This document shows positions 4,703 to 5,879 of a DNA stretch of 5,879 nt, one piece after another. Position 1 is the stretch's first letter. Each line of letters starts with the position of its first letter. Under the pieces are notes generated by a model. The model had not been told where the DNA came from and did not search any database. It saw only the letters and a program-made list of their open reading frames with translations. Source of the stretch: Bacillota bacterium (lineage in GTDB: Bacteria; Bacillota; Clostridia; Lachnospirales; Lachnospiraceae); contig JAEZKD010000026.1 of NCBI GenBank assembly GCA_023415655.1, forward strand, positions 1 to 5,879, written 5' to 3'. The translations under genes were made by a program, and so were the position numbers.

Positions 4703-5879
4703 ATGTTAAGTACATATTGTTGCCAATGCGGACTTACCGAAACGGTTATTTCAGAAAAGGGTCTGTGCTGGAACTGCCATTCTACCAAAGAAAAAAGCCA
4801 CTATCGCTATATGGTTCATAGTAGTTCGCTTTTACTGTTTTTTACCATCCTTTTATCAACGCTATTTCTCCTGAATGCACTTCCTACTCTATTATTATTT
4901 CATCATTTCAGTGAGAGTTATTCTACCAATCAATACATACGAGTTGGAGCTGAATTGCTATTTTTTTCAATTTACCTTATATGTAAATTTTCTATTGTGG
5001 TAAACCTATGGAAATCACGCTATGTAGGTATTGGTTACAGATATTTGAATATAGCGTCTGAAATTTTACTGTTACTCATCAAATTCAGCTTAATGATTCA
5101 TTACTTTCAACATACGGTACAATGGGAACTTCAATTGGCTCCATTCACAGAAAGTATCTCCAAGTACACCGATGACTTTCTAAGTTCAGAATATCTTTCC
5201 TTTGTACTAGTTTTTCTATTTTTGTTTGCATTACTAAGAGCTATTTTTTGTATCCTTGCCTATTGGTTTAACTACTATTACGAAAGACATTTTCATCTCT
5301 TTTACGAGAAACATCCAAATCGTAAGAGAATCAATAACATTGCACGCTGGGAATTATTCTACAAAAAACATCCAGAGCGTTTAAAAAAACACGAAACACT
5401 ATTTGTAGCCGCCAAGGTTGAGAGTCCTATGTCCAATTGTCAACACCAGTTCAAGCAAGAGATTGCTGCTTATGTATCTGATCCAGAACAACAATTACGA
5501 TTCGAGACAATCTTTTTATCTAAGGAGGATTCCATCTCTTTATTTTCACATGAGCTTTCTATTTATTACATGTATGTGAAGAATCAACTAGCACAATGGA
5601 AAGAAGACAATTTATCCACGGATGCTTATATTAACTCCTTACTGGATGAATTACTTGGCAAATTCAATAGTATCAAAGAACGTTTTAACTATTGTGAAAT
5701 AGAAAATAAACGTTATTTCGAATTATCCAATCGTATGAAGTTAAATTTAGAAAATCCAAAAGAGTTATTAACAATCAAACGAAATCTAATTACTAACACG
5801 ATTCAAGAACTCTTTCGAGAAAGTAGTTTATGGACTCAGAAGCAAGCTTCAAAGAAGGAGTTAAATGATACAATAGCAC
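4703..5879 (+). CDS. Unrecognised membrane protein: zinc ribbon, four TM segments, cytosolic tail; 3' end off window
   Basis: From the ATG at 4703 the frame stays open for 392 codons to the right edge with no stop, so the gene is incomplete. GGAGG (4692-4696) sits 6 nt upstream. The N-terminus holds two cysteine knuckles, C6-x2-C9 (with an extra C7) and C22-x2-C25, a compact zinc-ribbon pattern. Four hydrophobic segments follow at about 41-67, 79-102, 114-135 and 164-189. From about 190 the protein is hydrophilic, charged and mostly helical in appearance, without a catalytic motif I can name. A short internal repeat occurs just after the last membrane segment: LFYEKHPNR (199-207) and LFYKKHPER (218-226). 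I do not recognise a family. The architecture suggests a membrane-anchored sensing, scaffold or envelope-related protein with zinc ribbon and tail on the cytosolic side. It is transcribed away from the acetyltransferase gene and no partner is visible. Confidence 0.8.
   Translation, partial: MLSTYCCQCGLTETVISEKGLCWNCHSTKEKSHYRYMVHSSSLLLFFTILLSTLFLLNALPTLLLFHHFSESYSTNQYIRVGAELLFFSIYLICKFSIVVNLWKSRYVGIGYRYLNIASEILLLLIKFSLMIHYFQHTVQWELQLAPFTESISKYTDDFLSSEYLSFVLVFLFLFALLRAIFCILAYWFNYYYERHFHLFYEKHPNRKRINNIARWELFYKKHPERLKKHETLFVAAKVESPMSNCQHQFKQEIAAYVSDPEQQLRFETIFLSKEDSISLFSHELSIYYMYVKNQLAQWKEDNLSTDAYINSLLDELLGKFNSIKERFNYCEIENKRYFELSNRMKLNLENPKELLTIKRNLITNTIQELFRESSLWTQKQASKKELNDTIA

Overview
The window is AT-rich and gene-dense, with strong GGAGG-type ribosome binding sites, short intergenic gaps, a D-lactate dehydrogenase-type enzyme and a LysR/YeiH pair. 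This suggests a low-GC Gram-positive bacterium, most likely an anaerobic Clostridia/Lachnospiraceae-type organism. The taxon is inferred from composition and protein flavour only. It looks like ordinary chromosome: there is no transposase, integrase, phage gene, CRISPR array, tRNA or rRNA.

Layout. (1) Positions 1-759, minus strand: most of a LysR-family regulator, cut off by the left edge. (2) 760-873: divergent control region with two inverted repeats. (3) 874-1884, plus: a YeiH/UPF0324 membrane protein (putative sulfate/sulfite exporter family), followed by a hairpin terminator at about 1902-1951. (4) 2017-3000, minus: a D-lactate dehydrogenase-like D-2-hydroxyacid dehydrogenase. (5) 3001-3266: a structured spacer with an operator-like dyad, a long perfect hairpin and the minus-strand terminator of the next gene. 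(6) 3267-3881, minus: a small P-loop kinase/ATPase, whose start is better placed at a GTG two codons inside the longest frame. (7) 4034-4531, minus: a GNAT acetyltransferase of the phosphinothricin/methionine-sulfoximine type. (8) 4532-4702: back-to-back promoters. (9) 4703 to the right edge, plus: an unrecognised membrane protein with an N-terminal zinc ribbon, four predicted membrane segments and a long cytosolic tail, with no stop before the window ends.

How they fit together. The LysR gene and yeiH form a classic divergent regulator/target pair, probably for sulfur-oxyanion or related anion efflux. The dehydrogenase stands alone and would make D-lactate from pyruvate with NADH during fermentation. 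The acetyltransferase and kinase share a strand and may be co-transcribed from the strong promoter at 4567-4594, although the kinase may also have its own weak promoter. Both are families that modify small molecules. The zinc-ribbon membrane protein is the least explained gene here. I do not see a clearly new multi-gene system; the points most worth checking are that protein and the structured leader between the kinase and the dehydrogenase.
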